Shown one piece after another: positions 29,522-38,289 of a DNA stretch of 64,000 nucleotides. The translations under genes were made by a program, and so were the position numbers. Each line of letters opens with the position of its first letter. The first letter of the stretch is position 1. A model generated the notes under the pieces. The model had not been told where the DNA came from and did no database searches. It saw only the letters and a list, made by a program, of their open reading frames with translations. Origin of the DNA: Roseitranquillus sp963709765. Lineage in GTDB: Bacteria > Pseudomonadota > Alphaproteobacteria > Rhodobacterales > Rhodobacteraceae. The DNA is taken from assembly GCA_963709765.1 (NCBI GenBank), contig CAVPXL010000003.1:1-64000 (forward strand), in the 5' to 3' direction.

Positions 29522-30566
29522 GCGCGGTACGGCATTGAAGGCGGCGCTGGCAGAGCGGGCGACGGCGGAAGGGTTCGCCGCGATGGGGGTCTGCCGGCCC
29601 GACGCCATCCCGCAGGCGGCCGGCCGGCTGGCGACGTTCCTTGCCGAGGGGCGTCATGGCCAGATGGGCTGGATGGAGCGGCGGCAGGGCTGGCGCAGCG
29701 AGCCCGCTGCGCTCTGGCCCGCGGCGCGCTCGGTTGTGATGCTGGCCGAGCTCTACACGCCGGAGGAGGACCCGCTGGCAACTCTGGATCGGCGGGACCG
29801 GGCAACAATCAGCGTCTATGCCCGCCACCGCGACTATCACGACGTGCTCAAGAAGCGTCTCAAGCGGCTTGGGCGGTGGCTGATCGACCGGGCGGGCGGC
29901 GAGATCAAGGTTTTCGTCGACACCGCGCCGGTGATGGAGAAGCCGCTGGCCGAGGCGGCGGGGCTGGGCTGGCAGGGCAAGCACACCAACCTGTTGAGCC
30001 GGGAGCTGGGCAACTGGTTCTTCCTCGGTGCTCTCTTCACGACGCAGGATCTGCCGGCCGACGAGGCAGGGGTCGAGAATTGCGGGTCGTGCCGCCGCTG
30101 TCTCGACGCGTGCCCGACCGATGCGTTCCCGGCGCCGTTCCAGCTCGATGCGCGGCGTTGCATCAGCTACCTGACGATCGAACATCACGGGCCGGTGGAG
30201 GAGGCGCTTCGGCCGGCGCTGGGCAACCGGATCTACGGCTGCGACGATTGCCTGGCGGTGTGCCCGTGGAACAAGTTCGCGGTGGCGGGACGCGAGGCGA
30301 AGTATGCCGCCCGGCCCGATCTGGTGGCCCCGCGGCTGGCCGAGCTGGCCGCGCTCGACGATGCAGGGTTCCGCGCCCTGTTCTCCGGCAGCCCGATCAA
30401 GCGAATCGGGCGCGACCGGTTCGTGCGCAACGTGGCCTATGCGATCGGGAATTCGGCCGATCCCGGCCTGCGGCCCGCGGTCGAGGCCCTGACGGGGGAT
30501 CCCGATGCCGCCGTGGCGGATGCGGCGCGCTGGGCGGTCATGCGGCTGGCGCAGAGTGACCGATGA
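29502..30566 (+). CDS. queG: Epoxyqueuosine reductase
   Basis: Cobalamin- and iron-sulfur-dependent enzyme for the last step of queuosine tRNA modification, reducing epoxyqueuosine to queuosine. It has 354 residues. The DUF1730 domain includes VFVDTAPVMEKPLAE, and the two 4Fe-4S motifs are CGSCRRCLDACPTDAF and CDDCLAVCPWNKF. A HEAT-like C-terminal region binds tRNA. The ATG at 29502 lies inside the end of the transferase gene. Its stop overlaps the App1-type gene (ATGA). Confidence 0.95.
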   Translation: MPTSTSERGTALKAALAERATAEGFAAMGVCRPDAIPQAAGRLATFLAEGRHGQMGWMERRQGWRSEPAALWPAARSVVMLAELYTPEEDPLATLDRRDRATISVYARHRDYHDVLKKRLKRLGRWLIDRAGGEIKVFVDTAPVMEKPLAEAAGLGWQGKHTNLLSRELGNWFFLGALFTTQDLPADEAGVENCGSCRRCLDACPTDAFPAPFQLDARRCISYLTIEHHGPVEEALRPALGNRIYGCDDCLAVCPWNKFAVAGREAKYAARPDLVAPRLAELAALDDAGFRALFSGSPIKRIGRDRFVRNVAYAIGNSADPGLRPAVEALTGDPDAAVADAARWAVMRLAQSDR

Positions 30567-31612
30567 GGATGAGCGAAACGCGAAAGACGACCGACGTGGC
30601 GCCGCCCTTCCGGCGTCGTCGTGGCCCGGTCCGGGGCCTGGGGCGCTGGCTCGAGAAACGGTTCGAGCAGATCATCTGGCTGGCCAACGGGCGGGGCAGC
30701 CCCCTGCTTGACCCTTATCGCGGTTTCGCCACGCCGCGTTCGTTGATCGTGCGGGGCCGGGTCCTGACGGCGCTGCGCCGCACCGCGCCCGAGCCCGAAC
30801 ACGGAAAATGGACGAATTTGCGGCAGATGGTGTCACTCTTCCTGACCAACGAGGTTGCGGGGGTGCAGGTCACGGTGCCGGAAAAACTGGTCACGGGAAA
30901 AAGCGATGCCGAGGGGTATCTGTGGCTCGAGGTGCCGCGCCAGGGGTTCGAGCCGGGCTGGCGCGAGATCGCTGTGGAGATCGCCGGCCGTCCCGAGAGC
31001 CGCCGCGGCTTTCCGGTTCTGATCCCCAGCTCCGACGCACGGTTCGGGGTCATCAGCGATATCGACGATACGATGATCGAGACCGGGTCCTATTCGCTGG
31101 TCCGCAACCTCTGGACGACGTTCACCGGCAGCACGCTGACGCGTCACGTCTACCCGGACGCCGTGACTCTCATGAAGCGGCTGCACGACGGGGTGAACCC
31201 GGTCTATTACGTCTCGTCCTCGCCCTGGAACCTGCATCATTTCCTTGTGCGCATCTTCACGCAGGCGGGGCTCACGGCGGGGCCGATGTTCCTGCGCGAC
31301 CTGGGGCTGGGCAGCACGGCCGGGCATCGCGACCACAAGAGCGAGGCGATCGACGCGATCCTGTCGTCCAATCCCGACCTGCCCTTCGTGCTGCTGGGCG
31401 ATACCGGTCAGAAGGACGCCTTCGTCTATCGCGACGCCATCGCCCGGCACCCGGGGCGCATCGCCATGGTCATCCTGCGCGAGCCGGTCGTCGGCGCGCC
31501 GGCAGCGAGCCTGAAGGCGATCGCGGAGATCGAGTCCACCGGAACGCCCTGTCACCATTCGGCCGATTTCGAGAGCGTGCGCGCGCCCGTCCTGCCGCTC
31601 CGGTCAGGGTGA
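30563..31612 (+). CDS. App1/DUF2183 family phosphatase
   Basis: A 349-residue protein with an N-terminal beta-rich domain (about 60-155) and a C-terminal DUF2183 HAD-type catalytic domain (about 160-320). The DxDxT nucleophile motif is in GVISDIDDTMIETG, and the later LLGDTGQKDAFVY carries the acidic metal ligands. Yeast App1 of this family is a magnesium-dependent phosphatidate phosphatase, so a lipid phosphatase role is inferred. The ATG at 30563 overlaps the queG stop; another ATG lies at 30569. Confidence 0.85.
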   Translation: MRMSETRKTTDVAPPFRRRRGPVRGLGRWLEKRFEQIIWLANGRGSPLLDPYRGFATPRSLIVRGRVLTALRRTAPEPEHGKWTNLRQMVSLFLTNEVAGVQVTVPEKLVTGKSDAEGYLWLEVPRQGFEPGWREIAVEIAGRPESRRGFPVLIPSSDARFGVISDIDDTMIETGSYSLVRNLWTTFTGSTLTRHVYPDAVTLMKRLHDGVNPVYYVSSSPWNLHHFLVRIFTQAGLTAGPMFLRDLGLGSTAGHRDHKSEAIDAILSSNPDLPFVLLGDTGQKDAFVYRDAIARHPGRIAMVILREPVVGAPAASLKAIAEIESTGTPCHHSADFESVRAPVLPLRSG

Positions 31613-31692
31613 CGCATGGTCATTTTCTCCTTGAACCGGCGTCCCGGCGCCGCGATCCTTAGTGTTCATAAGATTATTTAGGGAGAGAGTTC

Positions 31693-32949
31693 ATGAAATT
31701 TCTTGCAACAACGGCCGCGTTCACGCTGGCCGCCGGGGGTGCGTTCGCACAGGCCGGTCAACTGCCCGAGAACATCGAAAAGCTGCAGAACATGCAGTCC
31801 ACCGGGACGCGCGACTTCACCACCATAGAACAGTCCGGCGAGTATGCCGACGCGATCAAGACGACGCTCGAGCGCATCGAGTTGCCACCCGGCTTCAAGA
31901 TCGAGCTTTATGCCATCGTGCCCGACGCGCGGCACATGGCGGTGGGTCCGCAGGGCATCGTGACGTTCGTGGGCACGCGCAAGGACAAGGTCTGGGCCGT
32001 GACCGACCGCAACAAGGACCGCAAGGCCGACGAGGTGAAGGATTTCGCGCCGTCGCTGCAATTCACGATCCCCAACGGCGTCTGCTTCAGCCCGGACGGC
32101 TTCCTCTACGTGGCCGAGCAGAACCGGGTGCTGGTCTTCCCGGCGGCCGAGTTCTTCTATGAGAGCCCGGACGTGGCGATCGGTCAGGTCGTGCCGCAGG
32201 GCGAGCTGATCCCCGCCGAAGAGGAGAGCTTCAACCACACGGCGCGGGTCTGCGACATCGGGCCGGACGGCAAGCTCTACATTTCGCTCGGGCAGCCCCA
32301 CAACGTGCCGCCGGCGGACAAGCTGGATCTCTACGCCGAGCACGGCATCGGCGGGATCATCCGCATGAACACCGACGGCGGCGGGCGCGAGGTCTACACC
32401 CGTGGCATCCGGAACTCGGTGGGCCAGGACTTCGACCCCCAGACCGGCGATCTGTGGTTCACCGACAACCAGGTCGACGGCATGGGCGACGACATTCCGC
32501 CGGGCGAGATCAACCATCAGACCGCGATGGGTCAGAACTTCGGCTTCCCCTGGTATGGCGGTGGGGACACCCGCACCAACGAATACAAGGGCGAGGAGCC
32601 GCCCGCGGACGTGGTCTTCCCGGCGGTCGAGATGATAGCCCATGCGGCCGACCTCGGGATGATGTTCTACACCGGCGACATGTTCCCCGATCAGTACAAG
32701 AACGCCATCTTCTCGGCGCAGCATGGCTCGTGGAACCGGACGACGCCCGTGGGCGCGCGGGTGATGGTCACCACGATCGACGAGGAGGGCAATGCAACCT
32801 CAAAGCCCTTCGCCGAGGGCTGGATCGACGAGAACGGGGAGTATCTGGGCCGTCCGGTCGATGTGGCGCAGTTGCGTGACGGATCGCTGCTGGTTTCCGA
32901 CGACCTTGCCGGTGCGATCTATCGCATCAGCTACGAGGAGTCCCAGTGA
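31693..32949 (+). CDS. Periplasmic PQQ-type sugar (sorbosone) dehydrogenase
   Basis: A 418-residue secreted beta-propeller of the glucose/sorbosone dehydrogenase family. The signal peptide MKFLATTAAFTLAAGGAFA (1-19) is followed by propeller segments such as LPPGFKIELYAIV, NGVCFSPDGFLYVAEQNRV, RNSVGQDFDPQTGDLWFTDNQ and SDDLAGAIYRI. Members oxidise aldoses or similar compounds with PQQ. The GTG start of the diheme cytochrome c downstream overlaps its stop, which fits electron transfer from the dehydrogenase to cytochrome. A GGGAGAGAG ribosome site precedes the ATG. The substrate is unknown. Confidence 0.87.
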   Translation: MKFLATTAAFTLAAGGAFAQAGQLPENIEKLQNMQSTGTRDFTTIEQSGEYADAIKTTLERIELPPGFKIELYAIVPDARHMAVGPQGIVTFVGTRKDKVWAVTDRNKDRKADEVKDFAPSLQFTIPNGVCFSPDGFLYVAEQNRVLVFPAAEFFYESPDVAIGQVVPQGELIPAEEESFNHTARVCDIGPDGKLYISLGQPHNVPPADKLDLYAEHGIGGIIRMNTDGGGREVYTRGIRNSVGQDFDPQTGDLWFTDNQVDGMGDDIPPGEINHQTAMGQNFGFPWYGGGDTRTNEYKGEEPPADVVFPAVEMIAHAADLGMMFYTGDMFPDQYKNAIFSAQHGSWNRTTPVGARVMVTTIDEEGNATSKPFAEGWIDENGEYLGRPVDVAQLRDGSLLVSDDLAGAIYRISYEESQ

Positions 32950-33521
32950 GCCTCGGCTCCGGCGCGCTTCGCGCCGGGGCCATCCTCGTGGCGCTCGCCT
33001 TTCCGGCGGGCGCCCAGGATGCCGAGGCAGGGCGCAAGGTGGCGGGCATGTGCCGCACCTGCCACGGTCTGGATGGCTATGCGCGGATACCCATCGCGCC
33101 CCATATCGGCGGCGAGCCGGCTGACTACATCGAGGCCCAGCTGCGGGCGTTTCGCGACGGCAGCCGCGAGCACGAGATGATGAGCGTGGTCGCCGCCAGC
33201 CTCAGCGACCAGCAGATTGCCGACGTGGCGGCCTGGTTCGCGTCGCACGATGCGAGCGCCGAGCTGACGGCCGACGCGAGCGGCGCCCCGGAACTCTGCG
33301 TCGGCTGTCACGGTGTGGACGGGATCGCGGTGGCGCCGGCCGTGCCGAACCTGGCCGGCGAGACCAACATCTACATCGACACGCAGCTCAAGGCCTTCCG
33401 GCGCGGTCAGCGGCAGCACGAGATCATGACGCCCATCGCACAGGAGCTCTCGGACGCCGATATCCGCGCAATGGCCGACTGGTACGGCAGCATCAAGCTC
33501 ACGATCGAGTCCCCCGGCTAG
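32946..33521 (+). CDS. Diheme cytochrome c (c4-like)
   Basis: A 191-residue periplasmic protein with signal peptide about 1-23 and two class I heme domains: C36-R-T-C-H40 and C118-V-G-C-H122. Each is followed by a Met-bearing segment (HEMMSVVAASLS and HEIMTPIAQELS) for the sixth iron ligand. The GTG start overlaps the stop of the sugar dehydrogenase (GTGA), so the pair is an obligate operon. It probably relays electrons from the dehydrogenase to a terminal oxidase. Confidence 0.92.
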   Translation: MSLGSGALRAGAILVALAFPAGAQDAEAGRKVAGMCRTCHGLDGYARIPIAPHIGGEPADYIEAQLRAFRDGSREHEMMSVVAASLSDQQIADVAAWFASHDASAELTADASGAPELCVGCHGVDGIAVAPAVPNLAGETNIYIDTQLKAFRRGQRQHEIMTPIAQELSDADIRAMADWYGSIKLTIESPG

Positions 33522-33579
33522 GGAACTCATTGATGCCGCGTGACTTTCCCCTGCGTCCTGTCCGCTGTAGGCCGAATAC

Positions 33580-34503
33580 ATGAACCCCTTCCGCGCCATC
33601 GCGTTCAAGCTCGGCTCGGTGACGGTCTTCGTCATCATGGCGTCGCTGATCAAGGCCACCGCCGGAGACGTGCCGCCGGGCGAAGCGGTCTTTTTCCGCT
33701 CGGCCTTCGCGCTGCCGATCATCTTCGGCTGGCTCGCGATGCGTCACGACCTGCGGACCGGATTTCGTGCCAGGGATCCGATGGGCCATGTCTGGCGCGG
33801 GGTGATCGGGTCGATTGCGATGGGGCTGGGCTTCGCCGGCCTTGGGCTTCTGCCGCTGTCGGAGGTGCAGGCCATCGGCTATGCGGCGCCGCTTCTCGTC
33901 GTCGTCTTCGCGGCGATGTTTCTGGGTGAGCGGGTCCGGATCTTCCGGCTCGGGACGGTGGTGCTGGGTCTGGTCGGCGTGCTTGTCGTGCTGTCGCCGC
34001 GGCTGACGGCGCTGAGCGACGGCGAGATCGGTGCGGCCGAGACCCTGGGCGCGGTGCTGGTGCTTGGCTCGGCCACCTGCGCAGCTCTGGCCCAGGTCTT
34101 CATCCGCAGGATGGTCCAGACCGAAAGCACGTCCGCGATCGTTTTCTGGTTCTCGATGACGGCGACCGGGCTGTCGCTGCTCACGGTGCCGTTTGGCTGG
34201 ACAATACCGTCGGCAGGCACCTTCACGATGCTGGTCGCGGCCGGATTGCTGGGCGGGGTCGGACAGATCTTTCTCACCTCGGCCTACCGGTTCGGCGATG
34301 CGGGGCTTGTGGCGCCCTTCGACTACGCATCGATCCTGCTGGCGGTCGGAATCGGCTACGTCTTTTTCGGAGAGGTGCCGACGATGGCGGTGATCGGCGG
34401 CGCGGCACTGGTCGTGCTGGCGGGCATCCTGATCATCTGGCGCGAGCGGCAGCTTGGCCTGCGGCGCGGTCGCGCACGGGTGACTATGACACCGCAGGGT
34501 TGA
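33580..34503 (+). CDS. EamA/DMT-family transporter
   Basis: A 307-residue membrane protein with about ten hydrophobic helices in two EamA repeats (halves about 8-140 and 155-295). Typical segments are FFRSAFALPIIFGWLAM and PFDYASILLAVGIGYVFFGE. Drug/metabolite transporters of this type export metabolites or amino acids; the substrate is unknown. The ATG at 33580 sits 58 bases after the cytochrome gene. Confidence 0.88.
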   Translation: MNPFRAIAFKLGSVTVFVIMASLIKATAGDVPPGEAVFFRSAFALPIIFGWLAMRHDLRTGFRARDPMGHVWRGVIGSIAMGLGFAGLGLLPLSEVQAIGYAAPLLVVVFAAMFLGERVRIFRLGTVVLGLVGVLVVLSPRLTALSDGEIGAAETLGAVLVLGSATCAALAQVFIRRMVQTESTSAIVFWFSMTATGLSLLTVPFGWTIPSAGTFTMLVAAGLLGGVGQIFLTSAYRFGDAGLVAPFDYASILLAVGIGYVFFGEVPTMAVIGGAALVVLAGILIIWRERQLGLRRGRARVTMTPQG

Positions 34504-34565
34504 GTTGGACGGCCCTTCACCCGTATCCTCTCGTCATCCGGTCAACGACTCGGGGAGAGGTCGTC

Positions 34566-34763
34566 ATGGAACGTCACGTCACCGATCATCCGCGCAGCAC
34601 CAAGAGCAAGCGCCTGTCACGGTATCTGGAGCACGAGCGGACCAGCCGCCTGCGCGGCCCGCACCAGGCGGTGAACGTCCTGCGCCGCCTGCCGCGCGGC
34701 GCCGAACAGGCAAGCCAGCGCATGAGGAATTACCTCAGGATCGATCGCTGGGGCGCCAGCTGA
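34566..34763 (+). CDS. Small basic hypothetical protein
   Basis: A 65-residue Arg-rich protein starting at the ATG at 34566 behind a strong GGGGAGAGG ribosome site. It has no recognised domain, signal peptide or membrane segment. The strong initiation region and the position between two clear genes support a real gene. Its many Arg residues suggest nucleic-acid contact, which is inference only. Confidence 0.5.
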   Translation: MERHVTDHPRSTKSKRLSRYLEHERTSRLRGPHQAVNVLRRLPRGAEQASQRMRNYLRIDRWGAS

Positions 34764-34844
34764 GATCAGAGTCGTTTCCCGACAGCGATACGGGTGCGCG
34801 GGTCGGATGCCACGCGGGCTGTTACGCCCGCGTGAACGATTGCC

Positions 34845-35717
34845 TCAGCTTCGAACCAGCGCCTCGTAGGCTTCGCCGATCTCGCGGGTGAGCTGGCCGA
34901 CCTCGAAGGTCCAGTCGCCGATCTGACCCACCGGGGTGACTTCGGCGGCGGTGCCGGTCAGCCAGCACTGCTCGAACCCCTCCAGCTCCTCGGGCATGAT
35001 GTGGCGCTCGTGCACCTTGACCTGCCGGTCGTGCAGAAGTCCGATCACGGATTGCCGGGTGAGGCCGTTGAGGAAGCAGTCCGGCTTGGGCGTGTGCACT
35101 TCGCCGTCCTTGACGAAGAAGACATTGGCCCCCGTCGCCTCGGCCACGTAGCCGCGATAATCCATCATCAGGCTGTCGGAGCAGCCCTTCGCCTCGGCCG
35201 CGTGCTTGGACATGGTGCAGATCATGTAGAGGCCCGACGCCTTCGCATGTGCCGGGATGGTCTCCGGCGAGGGGCGCTTCCAGCGGGAAATGTCGAGCTT
35301 CGCGCCACCGGTCTTGGCGGCGCCGTAATAGGCGCCCCATTCCCAGGCCGCGATCGCCACGTTGACCGGGTTGCGCTTGGCCGACACGCCCATGTCGGGC
35401 CCGGCCCCGCGCCAGGCGATGGCGCGCACATAGGCGTCGGAGTGGCCGCTGGCCCCGAGCACCTCGGCCTTGGCGGCCTCGAGCTGATCGACCGTGAATG
35501 TGATCGGCATGTCGATGGCCTCGCCGGACGCCAGCAGCCGCCGGGAATGGTCGGCGCTGCGAAAGATCTTGCCGTTATAGGCGCGCTCGCCCTCGAAGAC
35601 CGACGAGGCGTAGTGCATCGCATGGGTCAGGATGTGGACCTTCGCGTCGCGCCACTCCACCAGCCTGCCGTTGACCCAGATCTTGCCGTCGCGATCGTCA
35701 TAGTCACCTGTAGCCAT
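34845..35717 (-). CDS. ilvE: Branched-chain amino acid aminotransferase
   Basis: PLP-dependent transaminase for the last step of valine, leucine and isoleucine synthesis. The 290-residue fold-type IV protein has the early HAMHYASSVFEGERAYNG motif. The PLP lysine is expected in RWKRPSPETIPAHAKASGLY and the phosphate-binding region is in YVAEATGANVFFV. The ATG at 35717 gives MATGDYDDRDGKIWV. It is divergent from petP, an arrangement seen in related genomes. Confidence 0.94.
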   Translation of the reverse strand: MATGDYDDRDGKIWVNGRLVEWRDAKVHILTHAMHYASSVFEGERAYNGKIFRSADHSRRLLASGEAIDMPITFTVDQLEAAKAEVLGASGHSDAYVRAIAWRGAGPDMGVSAKRNPVNVAIAAWEWGAYYGAAKTGGAKLDISRWKRPSPETIPAHAKASGLYMICTMSKHAAEAKGCSDSLMMDYRGYVAEATGANVFFVKDGEVHTPKPDCFLNGLTRQSVIGLLHDRQVKVHERHIMPEELEGFEQCWLTGTAAEVTPVGQIGDWTFEVGQLTREIGEAYEALVRS

Positions 35718-35873
35718 ATATCCCGCGCTCCGTTTTCCAGAAGTTGCGCAACTAGGTCCGGTTCGGGACAATTATTGCGCCAAAGACAGCCGGCGCTACC
35801 AGTTGAGTCTTGGAATGTCAACAAGGCTGACGTATGCTCGCCGACGACGAGGGAACCTGAAAGAGGCGAGGGA

Positions 35874-36374
35874 ATGGCCGAAGACGGAGCTGGAGGCGAA
35901 AGCCTTCTTTTCCTGACTGACGAGCAGTTGCGGAAGGGGATCGAGGCAATGTTCTTTGCCTATCGCGGCTTTACGGCGGATCCCGACAGGCTGCTGTCCG
36001 ACCACGCCTATGGCCGGGCCCATCACCGGGCGCTGCATTTCATCGGGCGCTGTCCAGGCACCACCGTGAACAACCTGCTGACGATCCTGGGGGTCACGAA
36101 ACAATCGCTGAACCGTGTGCTGCGGGCGCTCATCGAGGACGGGCTGGTCGAGAGCCGGATCGGCACGCGCGACAAGCGTGAGCGCAACCTGAAATTGACG
36201 ATGAAGGGGGCTGAACTCGAGCGGAAATTGTCCGAGGTCCAGCGCGAGCGGATGCGCGCCGCCTACCGCGCCGCCGGCCCGGATGCGGTGGCCGGGTTCC
36301 GGCGTGTTCTGGAGGCGATGATGGAGCCCGAGGCGCGCCGGTGCTACCGGACGTTGCGCGAAGAGCGGGCATGA
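35874..36374 (+). CDS. petP: MarR-family regulator, PetP-like
   Basis: A 166-residue winged-helix regulator (HTH about 60-95: PGTTVNNLLTILGVTKQSLNRVLRALIEDGLV). It lies directly upstream of an OmpR-type response regulator with ATGA overlap, the petP-petR arrangement first described near cytochrome bc1 genes of Rhodobacter capsulatus. The ATG at 35874 follows AAGAGGCGAGGGA. Its specific targets here are unknown; petABC is not in the window. Confidence 0.85.
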   Translation: MAEDGAGGESLLFLTDEQLRKGIEAMFFAYRGFTADPDRLLSDHAYGRAHHRALHFIGRCPGTTVNNLLTILGVTKQSLNRVLRALIEDGLVESRIGTRDKRERNLKLTMKGAELERKLSEVQRERMRAAYRAAGPDAVAGFRRVLEAMMEPEARRCYRTLREERA

Positions 36375-37072
36375 CCTCCGAGCCGGAGGCGCACATCCTG
36401 GTCGTGGACGATGACGAGCGGATCCGGGTGCTGCTGCAGCGGTTCCTTCGCCGGCATGGTTTCTGGGTCTCGACGGCGCGGGACGCGGCCCATGCCCGAC
36501 GGCTGCTGGACGGGCTCGATTTCGACCTGATGGTCATCGACGTGATGATGCCGGGCGAGGACGGGCTGGCGCTGACCGCAGGTCTGCGCGCGCGGATCCA
36601 GACGCCGATCCTGCTGCTGACCGCGCGCGGCGAGACCGAAGAGCGGATTGCCGGACTGGAGGCCGGGGCGGACGATTATCTGGTCAAGCCGTTCGATCCC
36701 AAGGAGCTGCTGCTTCGCATCAACGCGATCCTGCGACGAATGCCGGCGCAGGCGACGCAGGCGGGACCGATGGTGCTGCATCTGGGACCGGTACGCTACG
36801 ACATCGAAAAGGGCGAGATGTGGCGCGGCGCGGCGCCGATCCGCCTCACCGCCACCGAAATCCAGCTCATGCGCATCTTTGCCGGATCGCCCGGCGAGGC
36901 GGTAAGCCGGACACGCCTGGTCGAGGACCTGGGGCGCCAGCACGGCCAGGCGCAGGAGCGGGCCGTGGACGTGCAGATCACCCGGCTCCGCCGCAAGATC
37001 GAGGACGACCCGAAACAGCCGCGCTACCTGCAGACGGTGCGGGGCGAGGGCTACATGCTGGCGCCGGACTGA
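36371..37072 (+). CDS. petR: OmpR-type response regulator, PetR-like
   Basis: A 233-residue regulator with a receiver domain (DDD acidic pocket at about 13-15, phospho-acceptor D57 in VIDVMMPGEDG, Lys in LVKPFDPKELL) and a C-terminal winged helix (about 135-230, ending RYLQTVRGEGYMLAPD). No histidine kinase gene is adjacent. The start overlaps the petP stop, so the two are co-translated. The partner kinase is unknown. Confidence 0.92.
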   Translation: MTSEPEAHILVVDDDERIRVLLQRFLRRHGFWVSTARDAAHARRLLDGLDFDLMVIDVMMPGEDGLALTAGLRARIQTPILLLTARGETEERIAGLEAGADDYLVKPFDPKELLLRINAILRRMPAQATQAGPMVLHLGPVRYDIEKGEMWRGAAPIRLTATEIQLMRIFAGSPGEAVSRTRLVEDLGRQHGQAQERAVDVQITRLRRKIEDDPKQPRYLQTVRGEGYMLAPD

Positions 37073-37112
37073 GCCGCGTTGTCCGTGTGCCGCCTTCGGA
37101 GTAGGCTGCCCC

Positions 37113-38033
37113 ATGACTGTCGCAATCTTCAGCCACCCCGACTGCAACAGGCACATCACCCCGCCCGGCCATCCCGAGCGGGTGGATCGGATGCGCGCGG
37201 TTTCCGGTGCGCTCGACCCGTTGCCGCTCGACCGGCGCACGGCGCCGCTGGGTACGGACGAGGACATCCTGCGGTGCCATCCGCGCGCGTATCTCGACCG
37301 GATCGCTGCGATGATCCCTGACGAAGGGTCGGTGGCGCTCGATGCCGATACCTACGTCTCGCCCGGTTCGCTGGATGCCGCGCGCCGCGGTGTGGGTGGC
37401 AATGCGGCGGCCGTCGACGCAGTGATGGCGGGAGAGGTTCAGCGAGCCTTCGTGGCCTGCCGGCCGCCGGGCCATCATGCCGAGACGGCGAAGGCCATGG
37501 GGTTCTGCCTTTTCGGGAACATCGCCATCGCGGCGAAGCGGGCACTCGATCACCATGGGCTCGAGCGGGTCGCGATCGTGGATTTCGACGTGCATCACGG
37601 CAACGGCACGCAGGACCTGATGTGGGACGAGGAGCGGGTGTTCTTTGCCTCCACGCACGAGATGCCGCTTTTCCCCGGCACCGGCGCCATCCACGAGACC
37701 GGCGCACACGGACAGATCCTGAACGCGCCGCTGGCGGCGAATACGGGTTCGCGCGAGATGCGGCACGCCTACACCGATCTCGTCCTGCCGGCGCTGGAGG
37801 ATTTCCGGCCCGAACTGATCCTGGTTTCGGCAGGGTTCGATGCGCATGCGCGCGATCCGCTGGCGAACCTGAACTGGACCGAGCCGGATTTTGCGTGGCT
37901 CACCCGCCAGCTATGCGAGATCGCGCGGCGCCATGCGCAGGGGCGCGTGGTCTCGACACTCGAGGGGGGGTATGATCTGGAGGCGCTGGGCGCGGGTGTC
38001 GCGGCCCATGTTGCGGTTCTGACGGAGCATTGA
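37113..38033 (+). CDS. Histone deacetylase-family amidohydrolase
   Basis: A 306-residue zinc amidohydrolase of the HDAC/AcuC/acetylpolyamine group. Active-site motifs: RPPGHHAETAKAMGFCLFGN (twin His), VAIVDFDVHHGNGTQD (zinc Asp and His), LVSAGFDAHARDP (second zinc Asp) and STLEGGYDLEALG (Gly-Gly-Tyr). In bacteria these remove acetyl groups from polyamines, acetoin-pathway proteins or other amines; the substrate is unknown. The stop is four bases before xseB. Confidence 0.93.
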   Translation: MTVAIFSHPDCNRHITPPGHPERVDRMRAVSGALDPLPLDRRTAPLGTDEDILRCHPRAYLDRIAAMIPDEGSVALDADTYVSPGSLDAARRGVGGNAAAVDAVMAGEVQRAFVACRPPGHHAETAKAMGFCLFGNIAIAAKRALDHHGLERVAIVDFDVHHGNGTQDLMWDEERVFFASTHEMPLFPGTGAIHETGAHGQILNAPLAANTGSREMRHAYTDLVLPALEDFRPELILVSAGFDAHARDPLANLNWTEPDFAWLTRQLCEIARRHAQGRVVSTLEGGYDLEALGAGVAAHVAVLTEH

Positions 38034-38037
38034 GGCG

Positions 38038-38289
38038 ATGAGCGAGACGCAGGCGCGAGCGGTCAAGGAGATGAGCTTCGAGGACGCGATGGCCGAACTG
38101 GAGCGCGTCGTGGACCAGCTCGAGCATGGCGAGGTCGCGCTGGAAGAGTCGATCCGTCTCTACGAGCGCGGGGCCGAGCTCAAGGCCCATTGCGAGGCCA
38201 AACTGAAGGCCGCCGAGGAGAAGGTCGAGCAGTTGACGCTCGACGCCTCCGGTCAACCCAAGGGGGCCGAGCGGGTCGAAGGGCTGTGA
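38038..38289 (+). CDS. xseB: Exodeoxyribonuclease VII small subunit
   Basis: An 83-residue helical subunit of the single-strand-specific exonuclease VII. The family pattern SFEDAMAELERVVDQLEHGEV is at about residues 13-33, followed by ALEESIRLYERGAEL. The GTG start of ispA overlaps its stop. This xseB-ispA pairing is very common and usually precedes dxs, which is absent here. Confidence 0.95.
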   Translation: MSETQARAVKEMSFEDAMAELERVVDQLEHGEVALEESIRLYERGAELKAHCEAKLKAAEEKVEQLTLDASGQPKGAERVEGL

